Positions 38,189-50,589 of a DNA stretch of 64,000 nt are shown one piece after another. Source of the stretch: Kuschelorhynchus macadamiae (Eukaryota > Arthropoda > Insecta > Coleoptera > Curculionidae); assembly GCA_030620095.1 (NCBI GenBank), contig JAUTXW010005212.1, positions 1,018,001 to 1,082,000 of the forward strand, given 5' to 3'. The position numbers were made by a program, and so were the translations under genes. The notes below the pieces were generated by a model that worked only from the letters and a program-made list of their open reading frames with translations, was not told the origin of the DNA and made no database searches. Every line of letters starts with the position of its first letter. Positions within the stretch are counted from its first letter, which is position 1.

Positions 38189-38640
38189 TACTTGTTTTTC
38201 CTGATACGGCTGGTGGGCTTTAATGACTTACCCTGTATATGAAGCATATAATTAAGAAAAAGAAATTGTATTTAAGAAAAATATAATAAAGAAACTCGTG
38301 TACTAACAATGAAATGAGGTTGAAAAAAGCTCAACTTGAAACGCTGTGCTTCTTTACAACTTTGTCATTCTGATTATGTTATTGACTGATGTGTAATGAT
38401 ATCTAATGAATCCTTCTAAAATTGTGCTAAAATTGACTTTCATATTAATGGAAATAAATCATATTTGAGCATGAGGTCGGCAAAATGCCTTAAAATCGAA
38501 TATATTTGTCCCTATTTATTGAATCGAGTTCTCTATGCTGTTTCATTCCACGGCATATATGTCCCAACTGGCCGAAATAAAGAAGTGAACTGGCAAAGGG
38601 CTGATCAAATTTCAGTTGATAAACACTGAAGCGGGAGAAA

Positions 38641-40926
38641 GGGCATTGTTTGTTTTTGAACTTTGTCGAATTTTAGTCCCGCTACCAACATAATGACCTC
38701 TGCTTTTTTTAGAAAAATTTATGTTCTGTTTATGTATCCCATTCTGCATTTCTCAATGAATTAGAGTTATGTTGAATAAGGATATCAGTAGTTTGAGGCT
38801 TTTTCTATATTTTAGCCTTTATGCTCAGTTTCTAAATTGAACTTGTTTCTATAAATTTCCCATATTATGTTAGCTGCATTTTGAACAAATGTAATTATTG
38901 AAAAAGTTAACTTGCATTAGGCTAGATTTGAACCCAGGCAGGAGAGCTCTAGGTACACATACTAGCAAAGACAAGTAGGCATTTTCAATTTAACTGTATT
39001 TGCCTAAAATGCCATTAACATGAGTTTTTTTTCTCTTGCATAAACTAAAAGTTCAATGGATATTGGATTTATGCTTTACTTATGGTATTTAATAATTTTG
39101 AATATAATAATAATACGTCACAAATTTAGACACGTAGTAAATATTTTATTACAGGTGTGATAAAAGTAATAAAAGTGATAAAATGGATGTCACCATAGCT
39201 TCCTGTCATATTTAAAATTAAAAACTTTCCAGTCGCATAAAAATGCCTGTACGTGTAACCTCCTAAAAATTTAAATGTTGCTTCTAAAAATGCTTTCAGG
39301 ATATTCATACGTGTTTCGTAGAAACTTATAATTTTAAACGATATTGGTAGATATTTTTATATAGAAGGTTGGCAAAAAGTGTCATCCATTTAGAAATATT
39401 TTATGTATATTGGAAACATGTATGTCCAATTTATCATCGCTATTCATGGGCGCCGTTAGAAAATTTTCCAAAAGAGCAAAATTATCAAAATATAATATGA
39501 ATTAATGCAATATAAAATATACAAGAAAAAAAATAAAGAATTCTAAGATTTGAATATTTTCACAAGACCTAAAAAGGCAGGAAACAAAAATTTAAAAAAC
39601 AAAATATTGATAAAAACATACATTTAAAACAAATATTAGCAAAATAAAACAAGTTTAACGAAAAATGAAGAAAATTATAAATGTTTGCTTAGTGCAATTT
39701 GGGTACTTTTGTAGGAGAGTTTGATTTAAGTTGAGAGACAAAAGAAAGGTCACACAAACAATTTGGTTGTGTGTGTGTTTTGTTCAGCATAGTGCAGCAT
39801 TTTGTAATAAGGAAAGGATAGTTCACTAGGGTTACAGCATGTTGGCACCAATAGACCCTTATACAGGGCATCAACCAGCCCATTACAAAATAAGTGACCG
39901 CGTCGGAAAAATCATAAAGTAAATGTGATTTTCAATAATTCTCTGTTCATATGTTTTACAAAGAAAACTATCTCGTAGCTTCATCTGCTGAAGATATTTT
40001 TTTAGCTAATAATCTCTAGGCAGAATTTAGCTACAAAGCCGCAAATTTGTCTTCGATATTACCAGAGAGGTATCTTAGGGTATGTCTCGCAAACTGGCAA
40101 CTGCTAGTTTCATCCCACATACATAGCTGCACCTGATAGTAGGAAGAGTGGTAAGCCTATAATATTATTCTCATACATACTCTGCGATTATTTTGTAGTT
40201 CCCCAAGGCTACGGTCTGTCTGTACAAAAATGCGTGTATTATTATTTTAGCAACAGCTCGTTTTCAGCAGTTCATGTAAATTGTGTAGGGTCTGTCAAAA
40301 ATAAACCTCGAAGGAATGCTGCCGGTAAAAGTATTGGCCGCATCCTATAGGTTTCGTTGAGTTTCTTCTTATGCTACTTTCTGTCTTGGTTCTTTGCAAA
40401 CAAATTTAGAGTCCTAGTTGCTAGGGGTACCACGTTTCTGTCTTTAAAGGGTATACAAACAGTTTTTAGATTATGTGTAAAGTATTTCCCCCAATTAATC
40501 ATTTAAGGCCTTAATGGTCTACCGTTATAACAATGTGCACAAACAACGCATTGTGTGATAATTATTACAGATTACACAAATACCTAAAAAATATATTCAA
40601 AGAATACTCAAACGTAAGAGTGCTGTGTACGTTTAGTATGTAAATTTAGTGATTACATATTAGATTGTTGCACAATATCCTGGTGAGAAAGATCAGCTCT
40701 TAGCTGATTAGCTTAGCTAGCAGCGGATTAGCTACACTATAAAGGTTGTGGTATAGGTTTCTCCTCTAAATTAAACGAGATCGCTTGTGGAAAAACGTGT
40801 TGCATTATCTTAAATGATTGATTCATGCACAACGGTTCGACCTCAGTTGGTATAAAGTTGTATTGTATTGCTCTTAAATAGCTATTATTTATGTATTTAT
40901 TTGCCGCTTTATCATTTCTTCTGCTT
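38641..40926. other. AT-rich DNA without recognisable genes
   Basis: About 2.3 kb. GGGTTCAAATCTAG on the minus strand (about 38925-38938) resembles a pol III B box, but no A box at a proper distance was found. No reading frame, TIR pair or microsatellite of note. Confidence 0.45.
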
Positions 40927-41705
40927 TTTACTTTCCGGGCAAATGGGAAGTATTGTAATTGTAGAATATCATCCTCCGCGATTTTTCCAGATCTTTACTT
41001 TTCAATTTTGCATAAAAATCAAGTATTATGTAGAAATCAACTGGTGAAATTTTGGTATGAATCGAATGAGGAACAAAATAGCGGCTTAATAAAATATTTA
41101 AAAATTCAGCCTGAAAAACTACTTAATGGGCTTATTTCAAATTGTTCATTATACCTAATTGTTGTATAGAGATGTTCGCGGCATAACTTAAAAACTACCT
41201 ATCAGATTGACTTCAAATTTTAGTCAAAAATTAAGGGTCATGTGGAGATGACCTGGTAATATTTTGGTACAAATCTAAGATGCCGGAACAAATGGCAACC
41301 TAATGAGACGTAAAAAAATTATTTATTAAAAAACTAATTATTCAGTTTACCACAAATTTTAAATGAACTGGTGACATTTTGTTATGAATATAAGATAGCA
41401 AAACAAAATGGCGGCAAAATAAAATATTTATAAAATCAGCCTGAAAAAACTACTTATTAGATTAATTTGAAATTGTGTGCAAGTATTAAGTGTGATATAG
41501 AGACAAACTGGTAAAGTTGTGATACGAACTCAAGATGGCGAAACAAAATGGCGGTAAAATAATTTTTTTAAATCAATGTAAAAAAATCCTATTTAATTGA
41601 CTTTAAGTAAATTTTTGCAGAAAAATTAAATGTGATATAGGGATAAACTGATACGAATTCAACATGACGAGTGAAGTTCAGGTTAAAGGAAATTTACCAA
41701 TTTTT
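40927..41705 (+). repeat. ACTTCCCT-hairpin family copy, shortened
   Basis: The hairpin end (ACTTTCCGGGCAAATGGGAAGT) is followed by a head remnant and repeated subunits with ATGGCGAAACAAAATGGCGG (about 41535), ending GTTAAAGGAAATTTACCAAT at 41705. The head is deleted relative to 29138-31140. Confidence 0.85.
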
Positions 41706-42600
41706 AAGATGCAGATGTTATACATTTTGTTGTTACAACTCGTTCTATGACAGAGGCTTTAAACTCTTTTGTTTCACCAAACACTTCCCCATTTTCTAGT
41801 CATATCACCATTATTCTTACAATTGGTCAATAAATTATAATCATTTATTTATAACAGAAAGTATTTTTTTATTTATTTATATTTTTATTTAACTTATCTT
41901 GTCTGTTTGTATATCAGGTTTTAGGTCGGTTTTGAGTTAGTTATATTTACCCAGTCTGCATGAAACTTGAATTATTTACGTATTTCCGATGACAATACAA
42001 TATTCTGATATCCAAAGAAAGTATAAAACCATTATTAACGTGAAAGTTCCATAAAAAAAATTTTATGTTTATATTCGATACTGGTTGTGTCATCTATAAG
42101 CTGAAAGTCACGTCTGTTAAGTATTAAATATAAATCGAGGGAAGGTTGCTGATTGGCACACACAAAACGCTGTCTTGAATTGCACTGCTGTGTATTTATT
42201 AACGTGGAACTTTTGCAAATGCCGCCTGTAATTCGAAGTCCGGCGAATATCCAATTACCAACATAAATATACGACAAGCGCAGGACAGATCCAAGCCTCT
42301 CTCTAGATGGGTCTTCACCTCACGTACAACAAAACAAGCTGAATAGTGCTATTACACAGATTTTGGGGGAACATCCCTGTTGGTGTTTATCAGAAAGATA
42401 CAATATCCACCTTTATTTTTATATAGTTATTTACTAATAATTTTATAAGATTGCTTGTTATACATTATTGGAGTCGTGCTTTTAATCAAATTTTGTCTAA
42501 TCTTTTTTTTTACGTGGGGATCCATCTTAATATTTTGGACAAGGCCGACTGTCGGATTTTCTTGAACCCGCATGCGATACAGCGTGATTAGGCAGGAATA
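41706..42600. other. Unannotated; one open minus-strand frame of unknown nature
   Basis: A minus-strand open frame at 42035-42277 (80 codons) has more balanced composition than the surroundings (contains CKSSTLINTQQCNSRQRFVC) but matches nothing I recognise. It may be part of an unrecognised retroelement. No TIR or LTR pair was seen. Confidence 0.4.
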
Positions 42601-42608
42601 GTCTAGAG

Positions 42609-44769
42609 CAGTGGTCGCCAACCTTTTCAAGGTGTTGAGCTACTTTGATAATTTATAAATCAACCATAAGCTACCTAGCACAGTTGTATTTGACATAAGT
42701 ACATGTTTCTATAATTAATAAGTACTTAACTAATACTAATACATATCTAAAAAAATAAACAAAATTTTCATAAAGCCATAATGGCATGTCACATACGACT
42801 TAATAAAAGTAAACAAAGCATTATAGTTAAAATTTTAAACAAAAACATGTGATAAAAATGCGTGCATTCAATGAGAAGGTTAACACTTGGACTCATCGAT
42901 AATTTTTTTTGATACAGCCATTCGAACACAATTATCCAGATGTTCATTTGTAAGGTGAGTGAGGTATTTATTCTTAATAAACTTCATATTTGAAAAAGAA
43001 GATTTGCACAAATAGTTGGAAGTAAATAACTCTTTCACTTTTAGAACTGAATATTTGTCTTTATTTACTATAGGCCAGATACATTTTCTACTTGAAACTA
43101 ACGATTTCAATGCTAAATCACTTTGAAATGGAACCACTTCCATTTCAGTTGCAGAGATGTCTTCGCCAAAGTTCTGCATAACACAAGTTGTAAACTGTTG
43201 GATATCAATTTCCATGAAGTGTGAAGTGTTGTTGAAATCCTTAAACCAATTTTTGAAGTTATCCTTCAAGTTAGAGACTATTTCTACATGAGATTTACTG
43301 TCATAGAGTTCTTTTGGATTTTGAGATATATTCTCTGAAAGAACAGAAAAATGCTTGACATCACGGTTGACTAAGGTTTGTTCCCAAAACTCAAGTTTTT
43401 TAAGAATGCATTTATATTGTAAATCATTTCCGCCGGTTCTTTATCTCTTCCCTGAAGTTGCAAATTGAATTCATTAATCTTGTCTGTCCACAAGTAACCC
43501 AAAATCACTAAGCCAAATTGAATTTTCCAGTTCCTGACTCGGTTCGCCGCATTGTTTGAAAAATTGAACTATGACAGATGAACTATGGCTTCATTAAAAC
43601 GTGTTATCACTCGTCCTCTACTTAACTATCGCACTTCAGAGTGAAGAAGTAGATGCCCGTACTGACAATCAATTTCATCGGCTAAGATTTTGAATAATCT
43701 TCTTTGTAATTCGAAAACTCTAATCTTGTTTACAATTTTGCTACCAATTTCATGACGTTGTTTAGTTTTAAAACATTGCCACATAATGCTTGCTGATGAA
43801 TAATATAATGGTAACACATAAATTGTGGAAAGCGTTCATCTTTACGACAAAATGCTACCAGACCCTTATCACAACCCACCATAGCTGGAGCCCCATCAGT
43901 TGTCAATTTTGTAATTGGAATTTTCTCAAAAGATATAAAATTGTTTAAATGAGAAAACAATTCCTGTCCAGTGGTATATCCTTTTAGTGGAATAAACTTC
44001 AAAAGATTTTCTTTAATCATAAAATCGCTAAAGACCATCCTGACGAACACGGCCATCTGGTAGGTGTCAATCACATCTGTTGATTTATCCAGTTCAAGAG
44101 AAAAATAAACACAGTTATCTAAGTAAGTTTTTAACTGTAAAAAAATATCTTGGCTCATTACTTCCACTCGCCTCATCACTGTATTAGCTGAAAGTTACAT
44201 AGATTTTATTGCTGAAACTATCTCGTATTTATTTTTAAAGTTGGAAAGTAAGGAATCTGCAGCTTCTAAAAACGCCTGTTTTATCAGTTGACTGTTGTCC
44301 GATTAACTGGTTCTTTAATTGTTTCAATTTTTCGTTTCTGCTGGCAGCAACCGAAACACAGACATTACATAACAAACATACATTTTTACCTTTAACTTCT
44401 ATAAAAAAATACTGTTCTGCCCATTCCGAATGAATATTGATGTCTTTACTTTCTTACTACTGCTTTCCATTATCTTTCTTATTGCTCACTCTTGTACTAA
44501 CACATCTAATGCCTTTAGGTTTTAAACTCAACGCGTTGTATGCCCGATATGCGCATTTATCGCGTTCAATCAGTCTAGATCGTTCTTGTGTTCAATTTTA
44601 GTAGCTGTCCAGATCACTCAACGCAGTGTTGCTGCTGCTTGTTTTCATATTGTGATTTTTTTTCGACATTTATGGACGCTTCTATGATTTTTACAAAATA
44701 TGTTGTGAGCTACCAGAAATGTCTTCGCGAGCTACTGGAAGCTCGCGATCGACGGGTTGGCGACCACTG
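42609..44769 (-). mobile_element. hAT transposon, complete with 8-bp target duplication
   Basis: Terminal inverted repeats CAGTGGTCGCCAACC (42609-42623, and its complement ending at 44769) are flanked on both sides by GTCTAGAG (42601-42608 and 44770-44777), a perfect 8-bp target duplication diagnostic of hAT elements. Subterminal GAGCTAC / GTAGCTC motifs recur on both sides, as expected for transposase binding. Length 2161 bp, the transposase is on the minus strand. Confidence 0.97.
42880..44470 (-). pseudogene. hAT transposase of the ZBED5/GTF2IRD2-like group, broken
   Basis: The N-terminal part (about 44450-44340) reads EWAEQYFFIEVKGKNVCLLC, the first half of a BED-type zinc finger whose later His residues are lost. 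The catalytic core (44179-43730) includes FSLELDKSTDV with the first acidic residue, LTTDGAPAMVG with the second, and HQQALCG, all characteristic of this hAT group. Another frame (43817-43626) gives RRLFKILADEIDCQYGHLLL and HSEVR. The C-terminal dimerisation region follows at 43269-42880 (WPIVNKDKYSVLKVKELFTS). At least three frame changes and stops interrupt it. Family members cut DNA with hairpin formation at flanking DNA. Given intact ends, the copy could be mobile only in trans. Confidence 0.9.
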
Positions 44770-44777
44770 GTCTAGAG

Positions 44778-46680
44778 GACTTCATAAGCCAGAGTTACAA
44801 TGCAGCGAATACTGACGTCACATAATTTAGAAGATATTGAAATAAGAAAACGGTAAATGGTTGGTTGATTACGATTACATTGTAGCAAGTAGTTCAGTTT
44901 AGGCAGGTTGCTATGTATCGTGTGTTTTCTTTCTCTCTTTAATCTCGTTTTATGTTTTGAATAATAGGTTTGCGTTTGTGTTATGTTTAGATAGCAATTT
45001 CAGGTCAGGTGGTAGGTATCTTTATTAACAGTATTTTTAGTTGTTATAGATTTTCTAAATAAATTAAAATATTCAAAAATAATGTTAAAAATATCTTTTT
45101 AAATGACAAGCTTTTATTAAATTGCGCTACAAATTTGCAGTTATGCGATATTTACGTCTCATGTTTTTATTTTTAGTTAACCACAGGACTACATCGTACA
45201 AAACGAGTGCATTGTCATTTAAATAGTGCTTTTATGTCATTTTATTTATTGTAAAATATAAATAAAGGTATTTGAGATGCAGATATCTAATTTTAAATTA
45301 ACAGTTGAAACAATTGTATTTATCACGACTGAGTAGCTTAAATATGTTATGACTATCTCTATTAGTTTTCGAACCACAAGAAATAAGAAATATCGGGCTT
45401 TCTGCTGTTCTGCGGAATCAGAAATATGATACTAAGAACTTTTCCGTGTCTAAAGCAGTTGTGGGAAAATATAGCGTAGAACGTCAGACGTAATGGTATA
45501 AAAACCACTTACCGCTATGCATTCTGCATAGTAAAGCAAAAATACAATGAAACTTTTAGCACATTGCTAAATTAGGGCAGTAAAATCAGAGCAAACAGCA
45601 CATTAGAGTTCCGTGCGACCAGTGGACAGAGGCGAAGTGCATTTACTTGTACGGCACCGTGAATTCGTATTACTTTATTTTAGTTTTATAATTAGTTTTC
45701 TCCTGCTCGCCCGACACACTCTCGGCCAGATTCAAAAACAGCTGCCCTAATTTAGGACCTGCCATAAAATTCCTACTCAAATAAAATGCGAAAATTGCGA
45801 ATTTCATCAGTGATGTAGAGATATTTTAAATAATATATAAAATTATGTATTTTTGCAATGTAAAAAAATCGTGATTGGGTTTAATTGGACAATTTACATT
45901 AGTAACTTTAATGTAAAAGAGTTCTATTGTGTTCAAAATTTTTGATTTGTTATTATTAGAAGTATAAAAGATTTAGAAGTATAAACTTAAAAATGGAGAA
46001 TGACTTTTGTTGCTGTATGAAACATTTTAGGCAGCATTAGTATGTTTTTATTGAGAGTTCTGTGTCAGAACCTACTACACTCAAGGGAGTTTTTCTCAAA
46101 TATTAGACAGTTGTGTACCATATATCTAAAGTTAGTTCATTATTTTAATTATGTCGTTTAATAATAACATGTTTAAAAACTTTTTAAATGCCAAACTATT
46201 ATTAAAATTCACTAGAAATAAAAAATTATAGCCCGTCTCCTCTAGAAGTCTAAATAGTTGATTAAAAATAAAAGCATGTGGCGTATATATCGAATTTCGC
46301 AATACGAACCACGTTTTTACTATTAGTCAACTATTTTTGTATATAGGTGAGACGAAGAAGCAAGAATATGTTATTTTTTTAGTGCAATTTTAATAAAAGT
46401 GTTTTTTAAATATTATTTTATTTTAAATCTTATATTTAATACGCATTATATAGATATCACCTTAATTTATTAACCAATAATAATACAAAAAACAATTATG
46501 AAGAGTAGTCGTTGCTAAAATTTAAAACGAGACTAAAGCCATGGAAGTCACTAATTCAACCATACGTACTAACAACAATGTAATAGCTCAAATATTAATT
46601 AGATGGTATGGTTTCGCGACCAGTTCACACATGGCGGAAATTATGGAATTTTTAATGTTTTGTCCTCGGAAATTTATAGG
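44778..46680. other. AT-rich spacer with one small inverted-repeat unit
   Basis: CTAAATTAGGGCAG (45567-45580) and CTGCCCTAATTTAG (45742-45755) are perfect complements enclosing a GC-richer 160 bp (GAGTTCCGTGCGACCAGTGG...). This is likely a 190-bp element. The rest holds nothing supported. Confidence 0.5.
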
Positions 46681-48443
46681 TATATCTTCCAAAGGACTCC
46701 GCAGAATTCTTATGGGAAATAGCTTTCAGTCAATTTTCCAGAAAATTTTCTATGTTGCAGCTCTCGACATCCTGATCAAAAGTTTCATAGACACAACTCA
46801 ATCCTGCCGCTAGTTTTCGATCTACAGGACGTAAAAATTGGAATTTTGCCTGTTCCACATTATTTAGATATTTTTTTGTTTTCAAATACTTAATGCGTGT
46901 TCAAATAAGTTAGTTTCTTAGAATATGTGAGATTAGAAGTTGCTATATGTATTAGTAAAAATAAACTCATGCAGGGTGTAACTGTTTTCCACATTGCGGT
47001 GATTTTTGGGACATATTCGACCGCACCTGAAACACTAAATTCCAATTTTTATGAAAAGTTCAATTAAGTAGAAAAAAATAATGAGATTTGACTAATTGTT
47101 TAATATGTTTATAAAAATTAAATAAACTGTAAAGAATTGTATCGAAAAAATTTGTAAATAGCTGACATTACTGTAGTCATGAATTTTAATACACGTTTTG
47201 TAGTAACAGCATATTGCAGGTATATTTATGTAGCCGGTAAAAGTGACATCAATTAATTATAGAGCGAACCTTGTCAGTAAATATAGCATATGAATATAAC
47301 TTATGTAAATAAAAATAAACAATGTGGGCCATAAAATTATGTAATGTAACATTAGGTTTCACTTACTTTAATATAAGTATGCCTTCTTAAATATTACGAT
47401 AAAACTTCACTAATAGGTCATTATTATGCAGGGTGACATTTTCTAATACTCTAGTAACTAGAAGTCTTATTATAAATACTATAGAGTTCCGTTTTCTTAA
47501 CTGTGACACCAAAGTGATAATTAATTGGCTAAAAAAATTAAAATCTGTGATGTGTTCACCATACGTCCAAGGTCGCGTACAATAATTAACTATTTTTAAA
47601 AATATGATCTATTATATTGTTACGTTACATAAAAGAGATTTTTTTTTATTTTGGTATTTTCGATAATATTTCACAGTTATTAAAACCAAGTAAGACCAAT
47701 ATTTATAGAACTACTTGTATATAATGTCATATTACTAGAATTATTATGTAAAACCAGGTGGAATCTGACGTAGCAGTCCTCGTATGGTCTGCTCGGTATT
47801 TTTTATACACTTTGTATTATACTACAATTTATATTATATCTGTTAATATTTACCTTTACATGGTTTTATTTTTTTTGATAATTAAAATGTGTCACTTTTA
47901 CCGGCCACCTACTTAAATATCCTTGCAGTAAGCCTAAGAGGTCTAAATTTTCAGATGATGAATAGGTTATAAAACGTGTGTTAAATTTCATGGCCACGGT
48001 AAAGTCAGGTATTTACAAATCTTTTCTATACAATTCTTTAATCTTTATTTAATCTGACTGTTTGTTTTAACTTAATTGACCTTTTTGTAAAAACTGGAAT
48101 TTTAGTGTTTCAGGTGCTTTTGAATATGAAACAAAAATAACCGCAGTGTAGAAAACAGTACGCTCTATGAGGTTATTTTTACTAATACATATAGTAACTT
48201 CTAATCTCAGATATTCTTACTGACTTCTTTGAACGCGTATTAAGTATTTAAAAATACCAAAAAATGCATAAAATAAAGAAGAGGCAAATTTCCAACTTTG
48301 ACGCCCTGTATATCGCAAACTAGCCGCAAGATTAAGTTGTGCCTATGCCTTGATCAGGGGTTTGAGAACTACAACATATCACATTTTCAGGAAAATTGAC
48401 TGAATGCCATTTCTCGTAAGGATTTCGCGGGGTCTTTTAAAAT
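46681..48443. mobile_element. Long-TIR non-autonomous element (arms about 570 bp)
   Basis: Arms 46681-47262 and 47878-48443 are reverse complements with scattered differences. Paired landmarks are TCAGTCAATTTTCC with GGAAAATTGACTGA, CACCTGAAACACTAAA with TTTAGTGTTTCAGGTGC, and CCGGTAAAAGTGACA with TGTCACTTTTACCGG. Only about 615 bp of unique AT-rich DNA lies between, without coding capacity. A mariner-like CTACAGGACGT (46824) and its partner ACGCCCTGTA (48302) sit inside the arms, so homology runs past the apparent transposon ends. Confidence 0.88.
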
Positions 48444-48964
48444 ATATTGTGTAAGTCTAGATAGTTTAAAATATGTTCAAAATTTGAACTCTAGTGTGTG
48501 AGTCTAAGTAGCTTAAAATTGATGTACAAATGAAGTTAAATAAAAGCTTGTAAACATATTTATTAAATGGGGTAGTCTGAACTCGAAATAAAGAAAAATT
48601 TGGTTTAAACATGCAATTCGACCAATTTTACTGCAATTTTAAATTCCAAAACTGATGTTAAAGACAGTTTTTGTCTATAACAATGTTTTTTTCTTGTGTG
48701 TAAATTGACTAATAATCTCACTGTAGTATCGTTGATTGCTATCGAGTTTAAGTTGGCAAGTATTTTATGTATTCAAAATCAATGTTTTTAATATGCGTTT
48801 AGCCTGGTTTCACCCTTTTGGCTAAACACATAGTTTAGAAGTTTCGCAGATACTGAATTTAATGGATTATTTTCGTTTAAAAATGTATCTGGTTAAAGGT
48901 TTATCTGTTTCGGTTAATTTTGGATAGAAAAAACTGCCCAATCTAAGTTATTATATATACAAAC
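48444..48964. other. Unannotated AT-rich spacer
   Basis: No supported feature. Confidence 0.5.
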
Positions 48965-50022
48965 GCGGGTCACCTGCCTGATCATCTAAACTTTTGTCTA
49001 TTTATAAATGACTTATCTTTCCCAGGAATAATTATCATGTTTGCTGATGACACGTCGGTGGAAGTCTCAGCAGTAAATGAGAAAACACTTTTACAAAACA
49101 TCCAGCAATATGTGACAGCATGAGTGAATAGTGTACTCAAAATAGACTGATCCTCAACAAACAATAGACAGTGTCAGTTCACTTCTACAACAAACCAAAA
49201 GCAATTATTGAGGACAGTGTAGAAGTGGTAACATTTTTTGAACTCTAGGAATAGTTGGAGTTCCCAAATAGATTATATTTGCTCCGGACTAAACAGAACA
49301 TATTTTGCCATTCTAAAACTGAAACAAACTGTTCCCATAGATACACTTCTGAACTCTTATTATGGCTTTGGCTTATCATTATCTGACGTATAACATTATG
49401 CTCTGGAGTCAAGCCATCGAGGTCAGTAGAGTTCTTATTGCACAAAAACGTATTATCAGATTAATATTTGGATTGAAGCCCTTAGAAACATGTAGAGACA
49501 CATTTCAAAAGCACACAATTCTGACTGTTGCTACAATTTATATATTTAGATAGACACTTTAAAATGTGTTTAAAATCAAAGATACATTGACACAAAATCT
49601 ATATTATCATGATTATCTGACACGAAATGCTTCGGCGTTGGTAATACCATAACAATCTTTGAAAGATCTCCACACTATTCCTCCATGAAAATTTTCAACA
49701 AAATACCAGATAAAATAAAACGCCAAAAGAATGTAAATCAATCATTTTAGAAAGAAACTGAGAGAATACCTGACCGCGAATGCGGATTTTTGAGACCTGA
49801 ATAATAATTAATGTAGTGTACTATTTAATGTTAGTTATTAAGTCCTATTTTTGTTCTATATGTAGACACAATGTTCTTTGAAAAACAATTTGTATTATAC
49901 ATGTTTATTTTACTTTTTATTCTTTACTTACTAATGTTTTTAAACTTTGTATTGTTAAATCTGACCTGTTCAATGTCATTTATGATGATCTTATGAACTA
50001 ATAAACGAATTTGAATTTGAAT
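48965..50022 (+). pseudogene. LINE (non-LTR retrotransposon) 3' end, broken
   Basis: The frames begin with the reverse transcriptase palm: LFINDLS then IIIMFADDTSVEVSA (about 49000-49070), which holds the catalytic FADD box. Degraded thumb sequence follows. The C-terminal region reads in mixed frames: YFAILKLKQTVP, RVLIAQKRIIRLIFGLKPLE (about 49428-49487), CRDTFQKHTILTVATIYIF, then SMKIFNKIPDKIK (about 49683-49720). The 3' end has AATAAACG then ATTTGAATTTGAATA (about 50000-50022), the short-repeat tail typical of insect CR1/Jockey-type LINEs. 5' truncation is normal for these elements. Numerous stops and frameshifts show it is dead. Confidence 0.88.
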
Positions 50023-50589
50023 ATATTCTGTTGTACAGGCTTATCAAAAAAACAAAGTCTCTACAGCACCATCTACCTTCATTTCTTAAGTTAAAATATT
50101 TTTAGTTAACATATTGTCCTAATAATATATTACATAAAAAATATGTGATATACAATTAGGCATGTATGTAAAGTATATGCATAATTTTTGACACTTGTTG
50201 TAATACTTCACTTAGGCAATTTGAAGATTATATGCGACTAACATATTTACTTAGTATATAGTGTGGTCCAAATTGGGTATACATGTATGGGTATCTTGGA
50301 AACTATAAGAGACAGAACATTAGGTAAATGGAGGCCATTCAATGGACCTGTTCAATGCCGCTTTGAGATCGATTCTATCTTTTTTCGTTTTTGAGATATT
50401 TTGAAAAATTCGATGCGGTTTTTAATTTTTACACTCCGGTTCTGATGTAACATCATCAACTTATTTAGAACTGTATCCTGAGAGGCAACAGCCAAGTGAA
50501 TGACTATTCGCCATGCATGTCACGAACCTAAGAACTGATTTTAAAGAACCAACGCCAAACAATTATCAGAAGTACAATCAAGTCCGTGA

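Larger units (their letters stand above)
34035..38640. repeat. Tandem segmental duplication, copy B, interrupted by a transposon
   Basis: It repeats copy A in order, with segments 34035-35626 and 38189-38640 separated by the 2562-bp element 35627-38188. About 200 bp at 35282-35490 is extra relative to A. Landmarks near the right end (GCTGTTTCATTCCACGGCAT, GGCCGAAATAAAGAAGTGAA) match 33925-33975. No third copy follows 38640. Confidence 0.85.

Noticed and set aside
38890..38990. tRNA-like segment with GGGTTCAAATCTAG
   Set aside because: A B-box-like string alone, without an A box at tRNA spacing or a foldable cloverleaf.
42035..42277. 80-codon minus-strand frame as a retroelement or host exon
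   Set aside because: More balanced composition than its surroundings, but no recognisable motif, splice borders or repeats to support it.
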